Assembly (NCBI GenBank): GCA_030272155.1
Contig: CP126194.1
Coordinates: 3,773,501 to 3,837,500, forward strand
Length of the DNA stretch: 64,000 bases
Direction of reading: 5' to 3'
Source of the DNA: Tetradesmus obliquus
Taxonomy: Eukaryota > Chlorophyta > Chlorophyceae > Sphaeropleales > Scenedesmaceae
Shown: in pieces, positions 46,001-57,426 of the stretch
Layout of the letters: every line of letters begins with the position of its first letter
Numbering within the stretch: the first letter of the stretch is position 1
Made by a program: the position numbers and the translations under genes
The notes under the pieces: generated by a model
The model's input: only the letters and a program-made list of their open reading frames with translations
The model's database searches: none
Told to the model about the DNA's origin: nothing

Positions 46001-46921
46001 GTGCAGGAGGCAGAGTCAGTGCAGAAGCACAAGCCGCAGCTGCACGCGCTGTACCTGCAAGACGCACCAGCAGCGCTGGCTGACGCCTGCGGCAGCACTC
46101 CCAGTGCTGCCTCACTGGCGGCAGGAATAGACCAAGTGCAACTGGCAGATCCACAGGCACTGCAGCAGGTGCTGGCTGGCAGTTCAGCTGCTGCCTTGGC
46201 CATGATAAATGCAGCAAGCAGCAGCAGCACAGGGGCGGGTAGCTCAGCAGTCAGGGCTGGAGAACCCAACACACCATCCAGCGGTGGCGGCTTGTTTGGT
46301 GGAGGTGGCAAGCTTCTTGATGCTTTGCTGGGCCGCAGGAACAGTGCAGGTGTAGGAGAGGTTGACCGGGTGATGACCATCAGCAGCAGCAGGCGTGCCA
46401 GCCAAGAGTGCTCGCGCGCCGCAACACCCCAGCACAGCAATGCGATTGTGGCGCTGCACGGCCTGAGCAGGACGGCGAGTGATGCAGCCGGGCCTGCTGC
46501 GTGCAGTGGCGCTGGCTGCGGCAGGCAGCTGGGCAGCTGCTGCAGCAGCAGGTGCCAGACTCCGTGCGCGCTGCATGGCAGCTGCCTGCAGCAGCTTGCA
46601 GGAGCAGTGGATGGCGCAATTGCTGAGCTGGCAGATGAGGGGCTGGACATGCCAGCGGTTGAAGCATGCGCACCTGGCGATGCAGCGCCCCTGGCTGTCA
46701 GGCAGTTGTTGACGGATGGCGATGCATCAGGTGTGGGGGTGCCGGCAGCCGCCGCAGTAGTAGGAGGGGAAGTTGCAGCATGCAGTGACACTTTAGGCGA
46801 AGGTGGTGTTGTTGGGGCCAAGGCCAAGGCCCGAGCTTCGCTGCCTGTGCAGGTGGCGGAGACGTTTGATGCTGTGGTGGAGCTGCTGCACAAGCTGGGG
46901 CCTGACAGGGCACAGCAGTAG
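43049..46921 (+). CDS. Coiled-coil protein of unknown function
   Basis: Six exons, 43049-43459, 43706-44038, 44235-44528, 44730-45146, 45473-45784 and 45977-46921, all phase 0, join into about 903 residues. The start MSQLSIKLDNLLQEAKRAV begins a heptad-like Leu pattern. Long coiled coils follow: VEVLQAQVQRL, EAALKQQVSELRSQL, LEAARLQLQQAEAQQ, DKERAVKDLAAEADSA and EGLRGEMSALSGRVGELEG. Each exon codes roughly one coiled-coil block, as if repeated by exon addition. The last exon turns Ser/Ala/Gly-rich, with Cys-rich patches, and ends AETFDAVVELLHKLGPDRAQQ. The N-terminal pattern resembles golgin/TMF-type proteins, but no diagnostic motif is present, so the role (scaffold or tether) is only a guess. 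Confidence 0.75.
44565..44625 (+). repeat. GAGCAGCAGT minisatellite in an intron
   Basis: About six units of a 10-base GAGCAGCAGT motif (one variant GAGGGGCAGT) directly follow the exon 3 donor of the coiled-coil gene. The copies are likely slippage products. Confidence 0.85.
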
Positions 46922-47865
46922 CCGCTGTAGTACAGCTGTGTTGGATGATTGTGCTGCCAGCATGCAGTGCGGCGGCTGTGCTTTATGAGTACCAGAAGTG
47001 CCGGGCTGTGGCAGGATGCTTCGGGCCCGGTGCCATTACACTGGATGTTGTCAGTGTCCAATGCTGCTGCCTCCTGCTTGACCTTGATAATGATCCGGTG
47101 CAGCCCCGGTGTGCTTGCCTCAGTTGAGGCAGCTGCTTGTGTTGCTTGTGTACATCCAGTTTGTGCAGCTGCACCTGCCAGATGCAACTTAGGTCGTACT
47201 TCCTGTTTGTGTGACGTGTGTGCATAGAACCCAATCCTGTTGGTTTGATGCTCGCCAATGCTGTGACGGCATATGTTCAAGTGTAAGCTGTGATCAAGCA
47301 GCTGAGTGCACCAGCCTGCGCAGCACCGCACAGCGTCTGTTGTGCTTGAGGAACTGCCAAAAGAAAGCCGGCCCGCAATGCCATTGCCACCGTTCTGGGC
47401 CTGTACTGGTGATTGTAAGAACGGCTGTGTCTTGTACCGGCCTTGTCAGCAACCTGTAATCGACTCACTGTACTGCTCATACCCTGGCCCAAAAGAAGCC
47501 CTGCTGTGGCGCATGGCAGCAAAGTTGCACACGACTCCCCATGCTCAATTTGGTAATACCATGGCAACTGGCCTTGCCACTGTGACAGCAGTGTTGTCAG
47601 TTGCTTATCTCCAACACTGCATATGATGCTTGCAAGCCCAGCAGGCCCACTACGCTGCCGATGGCAGCTGCTGCTAAGAGATGGTGCAAAGTCACCAGCA
47701 ACGACATTCAGAAGCATAACAAAGCAGACCAAAGCCATTGGCCACCATGTGTTGCATGGCCATGGCCTTGTGCTTGAAGCACTTCTTAGAGGTATGCACT
47801 GCACTGCATGCATCTTGCAGTGCCTCACATCATGCTTGTTGCGCACCCGTCCAGCATACCAGCCA
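46922..47865. other. Convergent intergenic region
   Basis: Lies between the stop codons of the plus-strand coiled-coil gene and the minus-strand PIG-Q gene, so it should hold both 3' untranslated regions. Open frames here, such as 47277-47903 (-) and 47306-47626 (+), show no domain. A TGTAA at 47453-47457 might serve as an algal-type polyadenylation signal, but this is not secure. Confidence 0.4.
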
Positions 47866-49985
47866 TCATGACCTGCAGAACAACCCCACACCCCACACCT
47901 CACCCTTCACTGCAGCCCTCAATACATCAAGCACGCGCGCACCCCAGCTCGAGCGCTGCGGTGCGCCCTCTGCTGCCTGCTGTGCAAGGAATGATTTCAG
48001 CACATCTGCATAACTCAAGGGGTCACAGTACAGCTGGTAGTATGCAGGTGGCAGTCCAGCCTGCTGCTGCTCAGCGCTCCCTGCGGCTGTATCAGCAGCA
48101 GAGGCTTTTCCTCCTGCAGCTGCTGAACTGCTGCCTGCCGCTGCTCTCTGTGCCCTGCCAGCATCCGAAGGTACACTGCGGATGGTGCCAATACTGCTGC
48201 GGCCGGCTGAACACACCAGGGGCTGCACCATTAGCTGGCCTGGAAATTGTTGCGGCTCACTCCACCTGCTCAGCAGCAGCTGCAGCGCACGCAGCCGCAG
48301 CAGCCGACCCAGCCCAACCAATAACAAGCGCAGCAGCAGCAACGCGGCATGGCAGCAGCATACGCTGAGGTACCATGCTGCTGCTGTTGGGAACAGGCCC
48401 AGCAGGGGCGTGAACAGCAGCACCCCAACAATGAGCTGCTCCACTGACACTTCATCACTGCCTGCAGGTGCTGCTGCTGCTGCTGCTGCTGCTGTTTGAG
48501 CTGCTGCTCCAGGTGGCATTGGTACTGCAGACGTATGATCAGCTGCTGTTGCTGCTGCTGCTGCAGCCTGCTGCTGTTCCCGCTGCCTCCAGCGCTCACT
48601 GAAGCGCCGCACCTGCACACGGCCACCGCAACATCGATACACGCAGCTCAGCGATGGTCACTGTGCATCACACCACCCTCTCACAGCACATTCATTCGTG
48701 TGTCTTTCTCTATTCAGCGCTATTCAACAACAATGCGGACTGGCAACTACTCCCCAGCCCCATGCACGCAAGCACAGCTACATATAGCGACCTCCACAAG
48801 CGAGCAGTTGACCACCCCCCCGGGGCCCCGGGGGGGCGGGAGGGGGGGGGGGGGGGGGTCAACTGCTCGCTTGTGGAGGTCGCTATACGTAGCTGTGCTT
48901 GCGTGCATGGGGCTGGGGAGTAGTTGCCAGTCCGCATTGTTGTTGGCCCCCGTTGCCCTGTGCCCCCGTTGCCCTGTGCCCCCGTTGCCCTGTGCCCTGC
49001 CTACACACCTTTTCCTTGCCCCTGATCAGCCGCCAAGTTGCAGCCAGGCACCTCAGCTGAAACTTGTGCAGCGCAGCAGCAGCAACAAAGGCAGCCGCCA
49101 GCGGCCACAGCAGCAGCAGCAGCACGTCTGCAGCTACTGTGCAGCCTGCCACAGCACCACCTAGTGCTGCAGCTGCTGCCACAGCGGCAAGGGCAGCATG
49201 GCCGATCAAGGGCCATGTAGCTGTGTAAAATGCTGCTGCAAAGTCCAGCGCAGCGCCTGCTGCTGAGCCCAGCAGCAAGCTCAGCTCAAAATGCAGCTTG
49301 ATGCCGCCTGCAGAGCGACAAGAAATTGAAACAACACTATCAGCTGTGATTCTGCGCAACAAGCTGTTGTTGGGTGCAGAAAGAGAATGCCCTTGACTGC
49401 CTGCATGCACACCAATGGTGGCTGCACTGTTCAGCAAGCAATGCGGACGCAGATTGCAGCTGACTTCAGCCCCAGCCACGTCAGCTGGTGCGTCGGCTGG
49501 CTACGCACATGAGAAACACTGGCCAGTGTGACCACAGTTGCAGTTGAGTTGTGGGTGTTGCACAACCACACCAGCATTCAGTCAGCCCTCACCTGGATGG
49601 GCTTGTATTAGCCAGTCGATATGTGGCCGCAGCAGCTGCTGCTGCAACCACCCGCCAGCAGCAGCACCATGCAGCAGCAGCTCGCCCCAGTGCTGCAGCA
49701 GCAGCGCTGCTGCTGCAAGGCCCAGCACGTGCTGCAGCAGACCCGGCAGCACCACAGCGCTGCTGCTGCTGGCAGTGGCATCACGCGAAGCAACCGCAGT
49801 TGTTGCAGCAGCAGCAGCAGCAGCACTAGTGCTGCTGTGTGCTTTGCGCAGCCTGCTGCCCCAGCATTGCATGCTGCTGTGCAGCCTGCTGAGGGCAGCA
49901 GCAGTCCAGTGCTGCTGCTGCCTGCTCAGTGGCCAACTCAGCAGCGCAGCAAACTGCTGCCAGGCTGCTGCATCACCAACAGGCA

Positions 49986-50017
<32 letters not shown>

Positions 50018-51234
50018 GGAGGCTGGCTTGCAGTTGGTGCGGCTTGGTTGCTGCTGTGCATGCTGCTGGTGCTGGTGCCGTGCTGCAGCTGGCTGATGCT
50101 GGCATGTGCTTGCTGCAGCATCTCCAGCAGAGATGCCAGGGTGATGGCAGCTGCAACCAATATGTACACAGAAGAACACAACATGCACGCATGGGATGTG
50201 CACGATCAAGCAACAAGAGGCAGCTTGAAGCAATGAATTGGAACAGCCTGAAGTGCTACATGTACCAGGTCAGCACATCAGACTATGAAACATCGACTTG
50301 CATGCATCAGCAGCAGTATAAGCATGCTGCTGCAGCGAAGTACAGAGGCGTACCTGGGTCTTGCACCATCCAGGGCAAGGTGGGCTGCTGCTGCTGCTGC
50401 TGCTGCAGGTGGCACTGCAATGCCTGCAAGCAACTGCTGTGCTCTGCTCCAGCTGGCACATGGTACAGGAACACCTGCAGCAGCAGCAGCAGCGGCGGCA
50501 ACAGCAGCAGGGCGGGCATTATACAAATGACAACAACAGAGGGCACACATGCTTCTGTCCATACTGGCTCTGGCTCAGTTGCTTGTCACCTGTGTTCTGC
50601 TACATACACTGGACAAGGCAGCAGGATAAAGTGGTGTGTAGAGGCTTGCTGTGCTGCCTGTGCATCGCTTGTGCACACGGTGTGTGCTGGTTAGCTTGCT
50701 TTTAGGCAAGCTGTTTGTGTAACAATGTTTGAAGGCAGCACCAGCTTGCTGTACAGCCAGGCTTGTCGATTGCAACCCTACCTGCACATCAGTTGTGCCT
50801 GGAGGCAAGAGGCTATCTCCGAAGCTGCACTCTGGAGCCCACAGCTGCTGCTTCTTGAAGCTGCTCCAGCCGCTCAGCTGCAGCGCTGGCACAAGGCATT
50901 GGCAGCCATACATTGCCAGCACTACACCATCAGCTGCGCCTCTCAATGAATGACCAATTGCTGCTGCTGCTTGGGCACTTGTTGCTGCCCAGACACCCAG
51001 CGCACGTAAAGCTGCTTCGAACTTGTTTTGGGTGGTGCAGAGGTGAATAGCCGCTGCATGTTGCAGCTGTTCTGCTGCTGATTGTAGGGGCTGGTCTGCT
51101 GGGCATGCGCCCAGAACAGCAGCAACCAGCATCCTGCCGCCATCTGCGTGCCTGGCCTTGACAACTGCTCCTAACAGCAGCCAGCTGGAGTCGATTTTTG
51201 TTATGTGTTCAATCAGTCCAACCGGCCATAGCAT
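47866..51234 (-). CDS. PIG-Q/Gpi1, GPI-GlcNAc transferase subunit
   Basis: A minus-strand multi-exon gene. The N-terminal exon starts MLWPVGLIEHITKIDSSWLL and reads LLLGAVVKARHADGG. Middle exons (about 50155-49593) are poly-Q interrupted and hydrophobic, ending HIDWLIQAHPG. The exon 49307-49009 reads GGIKLHFELSLLLG, hydrophobic helices, then LHKFQLRCLAATWRLIRGKE. The last exon, 48612-47866, begins VRRFSERW and reads VEQLIVGVLLFTPLLGLFPT, LLRLLLVGLGRLLRL and a Ser/Ala-rich tail. The order 'GLK-x-N-EL ... LYNFQLS-LW-LFRGKK ... D-QL-GTLLFT-LLFLLPT' is that of the Gpi1/PIG-Q family, part of the ER complex that starts GPI-anchor synthesis by moving GlcNAc to phosphatidylinositol. Exact boundaries of the 5' exons are not resolved. 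Confidence 0.82.
48725..48945. repeat. 89-bp near-perfect palindrome around a G/C-only spacer
   Basis: The left arm 48725-48813 (CAACAACAATGCGG to CAGTTGACC) and right arm 48857-48945 are reverse complements with one mismatch (ACATATAG/ACGTATAG). The 43-nt centre is almost only C then G. It lies in a PIG-Q intron. It may be a real foldback or a false inversion made during library preparation or assembly. Confidence 0.93.
48946..48997. repeat. 16-bp tandem repeat, 3 copies
   Basis: CCCCCGTTGCCCTGTG repeats about three times, adjoining the right arm of the palindrome. Confidence 0.9.
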
Positions 51235-51586
51235 GCGCACAGTGCATGTTGGCTTGGGGCCCTCTGCCTGGTGGTGCTGCTGCTGCTGCAGGTGCTGCTG
51301 CCGCTGCCGGGGCATGGTGCAGACAGCTCTAGACAGAAGCACACTGCGTATACATTGCAGTTTGCTAGCTGATCAACTGCCTAGCACGTGAGTTCAAAGC
51401 CCTCTTTGAACTGGGCTTTTTTTGAATAGACCTAAAGCCCCAGCTGACATGCAGAGCAACAGCTGGTGTCATGAGTTTCCAAAGACTGTCAACGTGCTGT
51501 TTACTGTTCGTACGAAATGATGAAAGCATTGGTTTGCCTGCCAGTGTATTGCTGTCATCACAACTCCGCGTAGACACGACAGCAGC
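51235..51586. promoter_or_regulatory. Divergent promoter region of PIG-Q and a coiled-coil gene
   Basis: Only about 350 bp separate the presumed start codons of two genes pointing apart, so the region probably holds both promoters. It contains a 9-bp perfect hairpin AGTTCAAAG-CCCT-CTTTGAACT (51391-51412) followed by GGGCTTTTTTTG. An alternative stem pairs AAAGCCC with GGGCTTT. No TATA box is evident. Confidence 0.55.
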
Positions 51587-53579
51587 ATGACGGCCTTGAT
51601 GCTAAACAAGCGCAAGCGATCTTCGGATGCAGTATCTGACAGCGGCACATGCCAGACAGAGCAGACGGAGGCGTCCACACCACGGCGAGAAGTGGATGAA
51701 AAGTACGGTGTGCAGTGCTGCTTTGCGAGTGCTCCAAGCTGGCATCACGTTCAATTGCAGACTCTGATGCTGCAAGTTGCTACCACAGATCTCAACTTCT
51801 GGCGCAGAAGCGGGAGCAGTTTGCTCAAGCCAAGCTGCAGGTGCGCTGCACTGCAGCATCAGCAGCAACTGCCTGTCTCTGCATCATGTGGGCTGCATGA
51901 CTTGCATGGCTGTGGGTGCCCCAGGCTGCCTCGATTGACCCAATTCTTGCAGCATGTGCCCTTTAGCTGCCTCTTGCAACCCAATGAGTGCTGGGACTTG
52001 CCATGACTCACCTCGAGCCTGTGGGCTGCTGTGCTTTGTACTGCTTGCAGCTTGAGGAACAGATACGGCAAGCGCAGGAGCAGAAGCAGCATGTAGCAGT
52101 GCAGCTGGAGCAGCTGGAGGGCTGTGAGAGCAGCAGAGACAACCTGGGCATATCAGACTTGCGTGCGCAGCTGCAGGTGCGAGTGGTGTTGCGGAATTTG
52201 CCATGCCCCGCAAGAGTATTGTTTACCATTCTAGTGACATGGTTTGGGTGGAGTTCAGCATATAATGCTGAAGCATGGCTATCACATGCAAAGCAGTTGG
52301 CAGAAGATAGGCAGCGAGTTGGTGCTGCGTCAGTGCATGTTGGCGTTGGTGGAGCATCATGCAGCAGCGCAGCCTCTCTTGCAGGATCCATGCAACTGGG
52401 GCGGTTGTTACAGCTTCGACCAGGTCAAGGGTTTCTCTTCAACAGGACTTGCAGGGTTGCGCCGGTGGGAATATTACCAGCTGGTCAGAGTTACACAATC
52501 AGCAATGCCTTGGCTTGCATCCAAGCCTTCACTGAAGCAGGTGCAGCTGCTTCTGTTGCCGTTACGTTGGCCGTCACATGCACACTGTCACTATGCGTGG
52601 TTGCTGCGGCCCTGCAGGCGTACGAGCAGCAAGAGCAGCAGGCGCAACAGCAGCTAGCAGAGCAGCAGCGGCAGTTTGAGGCTGCTGTTGCCGACATCCT
52701 GGGCATTCCTGCAGGGCAGCAGCAGGAGGGGCAGCTGTCACAGGCAGTGCAGGAGCAGCAGCAGCTGCAGGAGGCACAGGTGCGCTGGCACGGGTGCGCG
52801 CACGTGCAGAAACAAACTGCTGATTTTACTGATGTGCATGTGAATGTGCGGCAAAAGGCGTGCCAGTGGCCTCTTGATGTCTGCTGCAGTCAGCTGTCTC
52901 CGAAGCGTTGCTTTGTGTCTGCATGCACGGCAATGCGCAGCTACTTTAGTCAAGGCAACTGTTCTCATTCATGTGCTTGTGCAACTGTGCACTACTTGCA
53001 TGCCTGGCCTGCAGGTGCAGCAGCTGGCTCTGTGTTTGCATGCCCTTGTTGTCATGCACAGCAGTGCACAGCTGCTGCACCAATGAAAGCACCCCTGAGC
53101 ATGTGTGCACCCTTCTGCCTGGCCTGCAGGTGCAGCAGCTGGCAGTGGAGCAGCAGCTGGCCCAGCCTGGCTTTGCAGTGACAGACAGCAGCAAGCATCA
53201 AGCCAAGAAGGCCCGGCAGGACCGCATCAGCCAAGTGTGGGACTGGCTGCAGGACACCAGCGCAGCAGCAGGCGCAGCAGCAGATCCTCCTGCTGGCAAT
53301 GCAGCTGCTCCAGCTGCAGCAGCAGCTGCTGACGTAGATGCTGTTGTAGAGCAGCCGCCGCCGCAGGAACAGCAGCCACAGCAGCAGCAGCAGCAATGCA
53401 GTGAAGGTGATGTGGATGAGCAGCATGACTTCAGTGATGGCCAGGGCTGTTCACCTGAGGCTGTAGCACGGCAGGGCCTTGCTCAGCAGGCGCTGCCACA
53501 GCAAGCAGTGCTGCAACATGGGCTTCCACAGTCAGCTGTACAGCAGCAGGAACTGCCCCGGGAGGCCCTGCCGCCATGA
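51587..53579 (+). CDS. Short coiled-coil protein of unknown function
   Basis: Five exons, 51587-51707, 51761-51840, 52051-52176, 52618-52779 and 53130-53579, join in frame into about 312 residues. The N-terminus MTALMLNKRKRSSDAVSDSG carries a KRKR basic run that could be a nuclear signal. Residues about 50-190 are a Gln/Glu-rich coiled coil (LLAQKREQFAQAKLQ, LEEQIRQAQEQKQHVAVQLE, AYEQQEQQAQQQLAEQQRQF). Then follow SSKHQAKKARQDRISQVWDW and a Q/A/P-rich disordered tail ending ELPREALPP. The frame DRISQVWDWLQ is the only well-ordered C-terminal motif. No family is recognised. It shares a divergent promoter with PIG-Q. Confidence 0.72.
53003..53148 (+). repeat. Exon 5 acceptor edge duplicated in the intron
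   Basis: The block CTGGCCTGCAGGTGCAGCAG followed by CTGGC occurs at about 53006 in the intron and at 53119 at the true exon 5 start, 113 bp apart. Intervening GTGCAC/GCCTTCTGCC-like flank is also partly shared. Both copies have the same CTGCAG acceptor. Confidence 0.8.
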
Positions 53580-54529
53580 CAGTTTGAGTGACCACAGCTG
53601 TTGTGACATGTGACAGCTCTGCATAGGCCAGATGTCTTGACACGGTAGCTGCAGGTAGCTGCCGGGCCGGCAGCGTTGGGGCTCTGCAGGACTTCTGCGC
53701 TCTGCTGGCTGGGGTTTTGCTGGCTCCAATGATGGTGCTAGGCCGAAGCCTGCAGCTGAGCGTCGCATGTTTCATCAGCCTGCAGGGCTGTACACGTACC
53801 ATAGGGCTGCGTGAACTCTATCTTGTATGGCGTGCATCTGAGTTGCAGTCGTACCGTCTGGTTGGTTCATTTGAGGGGTGGGGGCTACAATGGTTGTTCG
53901 TAGTGGGTTATGTGTAGCGCGTGTGTACTCCGAGCATGAAGTCGTTGTTTGAAAAGCAGTGCAGAATGAAATGGCTGTGTGCCCGAGCAGTGCTTACATG
54001 CTGCATTGAGCTGCCAGTGCCATGTACAGTCTCAGACTGTGCATGCGTCCTGCCACATTATGGTGTAGTGCTGAGTGTTCCGGCTTGAATGGTTTGGATT
54101 GCTGTTATCAGCCCCTGCTGGATACCTGCTGGAAGGAGACTGTGACGAATTGCCAAGCTTGGCGGCCACGTGGCCGCATTGTGCACAATGCTCATGGCAC
54201 TGTATTGCATTCCGTTTGTGCAACTGCTGTTGTGACATGCGTTGAGCTTTTGGCGGGTACATGTGTCCGTTGCAAAGTAAGCCCGCGTTACCGTTTACGT
54301 TGTATGTATCATAATGTACTTTGCTGGCCGTTGTGTTGTGCTGTTGATGGATCGGTCGGCTTAGACCGGCGCTGCAGGCGTGTCGTCGTTGATGCGTGGT
54401 GCTGCATAATCGCCTGTAGCCAGGCATAACAGCGATACAATTTTTTCACTTTGTGATGCAAGCCAGCCTCATACCCGCTTATACGACGAGGAAATCTGAC
54501 AAAATGTTATTTCAAAGATTGCATTTGTT
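53580..54529. other. Stretch without a supported gene
   Basis: The 3' flank of the coiled-coil gene. A frame at 54022-54429 (+, 135 codons) is Cys-rich, with no recognisable domain and an opposite-strand frame of nearly the same length, so coding is doubtful. The left edge of the retroelement cluster begins near 54530. Confidence 0.4.
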
Positions 54530-55500
54530 ACACGGAGGCGGTCTCCCCAACCCCGCAGGGGCTAGGTACTGCCAGTCAAGCCAACACTCCGCCAATTAAG
54601 CCCTCGTATCATAAGGACCAGTGGGTATTTGTCCAACCTCCAGTTCCCCACACCGCGGTAACATGCCACCGTAAACGCAAGCATGCATGCAATACAAGCA
54701 GGCTAGCACATGGAATGCAGTAGCTGCCGGCATACACCGCTACGATCACCCGCATAAGCAAACTAAACATAAATCCAGGTGTGCTTATGCCGCCTGACGC
54801 AAAAACAGGGTGATCCTCCTGAGTCAACCCACAGTTAGCTGCTGGTCGACAGGCTTGCAGAAGCCCCTGCAACACTCACCTGCACAACATCTGGCAACAA
54901 AACGCACATGCAACACGAAGGTTCGCCAGGCCTAACTCAATAGACTCGACAATAACCAGTGACACTCGGGGCCAAAAGGCCTGGACTGTTGTAACCCGCA
55001 CACAGAACCCCCGTCCCATCACAACGTGCAGTGTCAAGGGTCTCTTAACACTACAACAACACCGCCCCCTAGCAGACAACGACACCGGCCACTTTGAGGT
55101 CAATGTCCCACGACCACGGCTATTCACCTATGGTGCCCACAGGAGTTGGCTGGATACGCCTGCAATCAAAGCTGACAAAAGTCAACTCCACAACGCCACC
55201 TGCCCACCGCCTTCTACTGGTGCTGGCATGTAGAATGTGGGCCCCCAAAGCACTAACTGCTGCAACAGCGCACCCTCCCGCACTGGACAGCAAGCAGGCA
55301 CCCGGGATTTTTTAAAGGTAGTTCAGAATCAGCATCTGCCAGTCGGTAGCTATCACAACACTGCAAAGACAGCGCCAGACTGCTGCACTCATCACTTCTC
55401 CACGCACAGCTGACTAACTGGCTGCACTTCCAGCTTCCTGCTGCTGCTACATCACATTGCGACTGCTGGTCCTGGAGTAGATCCTCCAGTTTGGCTCCAG
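54530..55500 (-). mobile_element. LINE family D 3' region (minus orientation)
   Basis: On the minus strand the sequence ends GGTTGGGGAGACCGCCTCCG then TGTAACAAATGCAAT, the same tail as in the mosaic at 33185-33232. How far it extends to the right is unclear; nothing between 54600 and 55500 codes a recognisable domain. Confidence 0.6.
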
Positions 55501-56128
55501 AAGCAGACATTTATGGGGACGTCATCGTTCAATGTGCCTGCCATAAGTAGCATAAGTATGGGGGTCAGAAGCGGCTGTTGTGCTGCACCAAACGAGGCTA
55601 TTTTTTTTCTTTTCCTCTTCTTAAGAAGAAGAAGAACCCCAGGAGCGACCTGGTTGGAGGCTATGAGAGAGAGAGAGAGGGGTTGGAGGCTATTTTGGAG
55701 GAAGAGGGGTTACACGGTGTGCACAGGCAACTACGTTGCAACGAACACCCGAAAATCTGGAACGTCGCAGATGACTCAGCAAAACAGGCTGTCACTCAGG
55801 GAGACTCACCCCAGAAAGTCTCTATGTGTGTGTAACTTGACATATGGCCTTGCAGGCAAAGCCGTCAGTCACAACACACGCAGTGTTGATGCTAAACAAT
55901 GGCAGGACTAGTGTAAACAGTGTCAGTGACAGCAAGCTGCACTTTATGCAGTGCAGCGGGCGGGCTGAACCCACAGAACAACACCCACCAGCAGCAACAC
56001 AGCCTGGCAGGCGGTGGTCCGAGGCGACAAACTGGGGAGAGAGAGCAGAGGACAAGCCAGCCGCTACAAGGGCCGCACAACTACATTTTGCAGCAGCGAT
56101 ACGACAACTCACAGACGTGAGCTGTTTT
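55501..56128 (-). mobile_element. LINE family C copy, 3' UTR only (minus orientation)
   Basis: From about 55712 to 56120, sequence matches the 3' UTR of the family C element at 60628-61100 (GTTGCAACGTAGTTGCCTG tail, AGTGCAGCTTGCTGTCACTG). Its 3' tail is at the low-coordinate end (GTGTAACCCCTCTTCCTCC). 55501-55711 is low-complexity GAAGAA/GAGAGA sequence. Confidence 0.82.
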
Positions 56129-57426
56129 AGAGGAAGAGGGGTTACACGGTGTGCACAGGCAACTACGTTGCAACGAACACCCGAAAACACAGGAAAACTG
56201 CAGGAAGCTCAGCACAGGCCGTCACTCATGTGAGGCCCAACCCCAGAGAAATGGCCCCCGTGTGTAAGTTTCGGCATATGGCCATGCTAGCACAGCCGCC
56301 TTCCTCACTCCACACAGTTTGCCCCCAGAAAATGTATCCTCATACGAGAAGTGGAAAATAAAGTGCTGCCAGCAGTGTCAGTGACGGCAAGCAATGCAGA
56401 GAGAACACAGGGCCGCCATGCACTAACTGCATTGCGGGCGGGCTGAGCTCACCAAGCCGCAGCTCAGCCTGGGGCGGAGCGCAGCTTGGGCAGTGAAAAG
56501 ATGGCTGGAAAAATGCAGAGCTGCCCAAAGGCACACAAACACAACCGCATATCACAGCGGCTGGTCAGCAGCCACTCAGCAGACCAAACAAGCTTCCACC
56601 CAACGGGCAGGTCAAATAGCAAAGGCAAGGCACTATTGTGCAGAATGCCAGCGCCAGCGCCAAAACATGATGCACTACCTTCGGCTGCCAGTGTAAACAC
56701 GGCATGGCCCCAAAAGCAGTGGCAAGGCATGCAGCACAGGCACAGACAGACTCGGCCAAAACATGCAGAGCCTATGGTGAGAACAAGAAGAACCACGCAA
56801 AAGGCGGCCCAGCAAACACCATGTGCGAGCCAAGCTCACAAGAGATGCAGAGGCAGTAACAGGCATGCTGCCCAGGCACACCAAACGCCCCAAACACGCT
56901 GGCACAGATGTGCAGGCGGCCCGCCCCAACACGGAGACTGCATGGCAATCAGAGGAATATAAAGGTGTGCAGCGGTCAACACACAGACATGCAACTAACC
57001 AGCACCACCAGCCTAAAGGTAGCCCTTGCCAACGTCTGTGCTGCAAACACACAGCATCATACAACGTACAAAACAGCGTGGCTGCCAGGGCTCACGTAGT
57101 CCCCGGCCTGCCTCAAAGCGGCTAGCTCCGCCAAGAGACAGGATCCCACCACCAAAACAGCAAATCAGCAATCGGCCGGGGCACGGGCGGTTGCGAGGCG
57201 CCACATGCAAGCCGCCATGATGACTACGGGCACTGCAGCGCACCATGCCCTGTCGCACTGCTGTAGCAGAACTGCATGACAATGCTGCATGCGAGCCACA
57301 AAGAGCTCAGCGCTGGAGAGACGCTGCACAATGCTGCTGCTGCCACTCACTAACACCAGCTCAAACTAGCCCAAGACGGGGCTGCTGCTGCCACACCTCC
57401 ACATGCTGCCAACTACACTGCAGGAC
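56129..57426 (-). mobile_element. Related LINE family E fragment (minus orientation)
   Basis: It starts at the same 3' tail as family C (GTTGCAACGTAGTTGCCTG then GTGTAACCCCTC near 56140) but continues into different sequence (TCCTGTGTTTTCGGGTG, GGGGTTGGGCCTCACATGAG). A short copy of the same type is at about 60480-60620. No ORF2 domain is recognisable up to 57426. Confidence 0.6.

Noticed and set aside
54022-54429. 135-codon Cys-rich frame
   Set aside because: An opposite-strand frame of almost equal extent exists, and no domain or splice context supports either.
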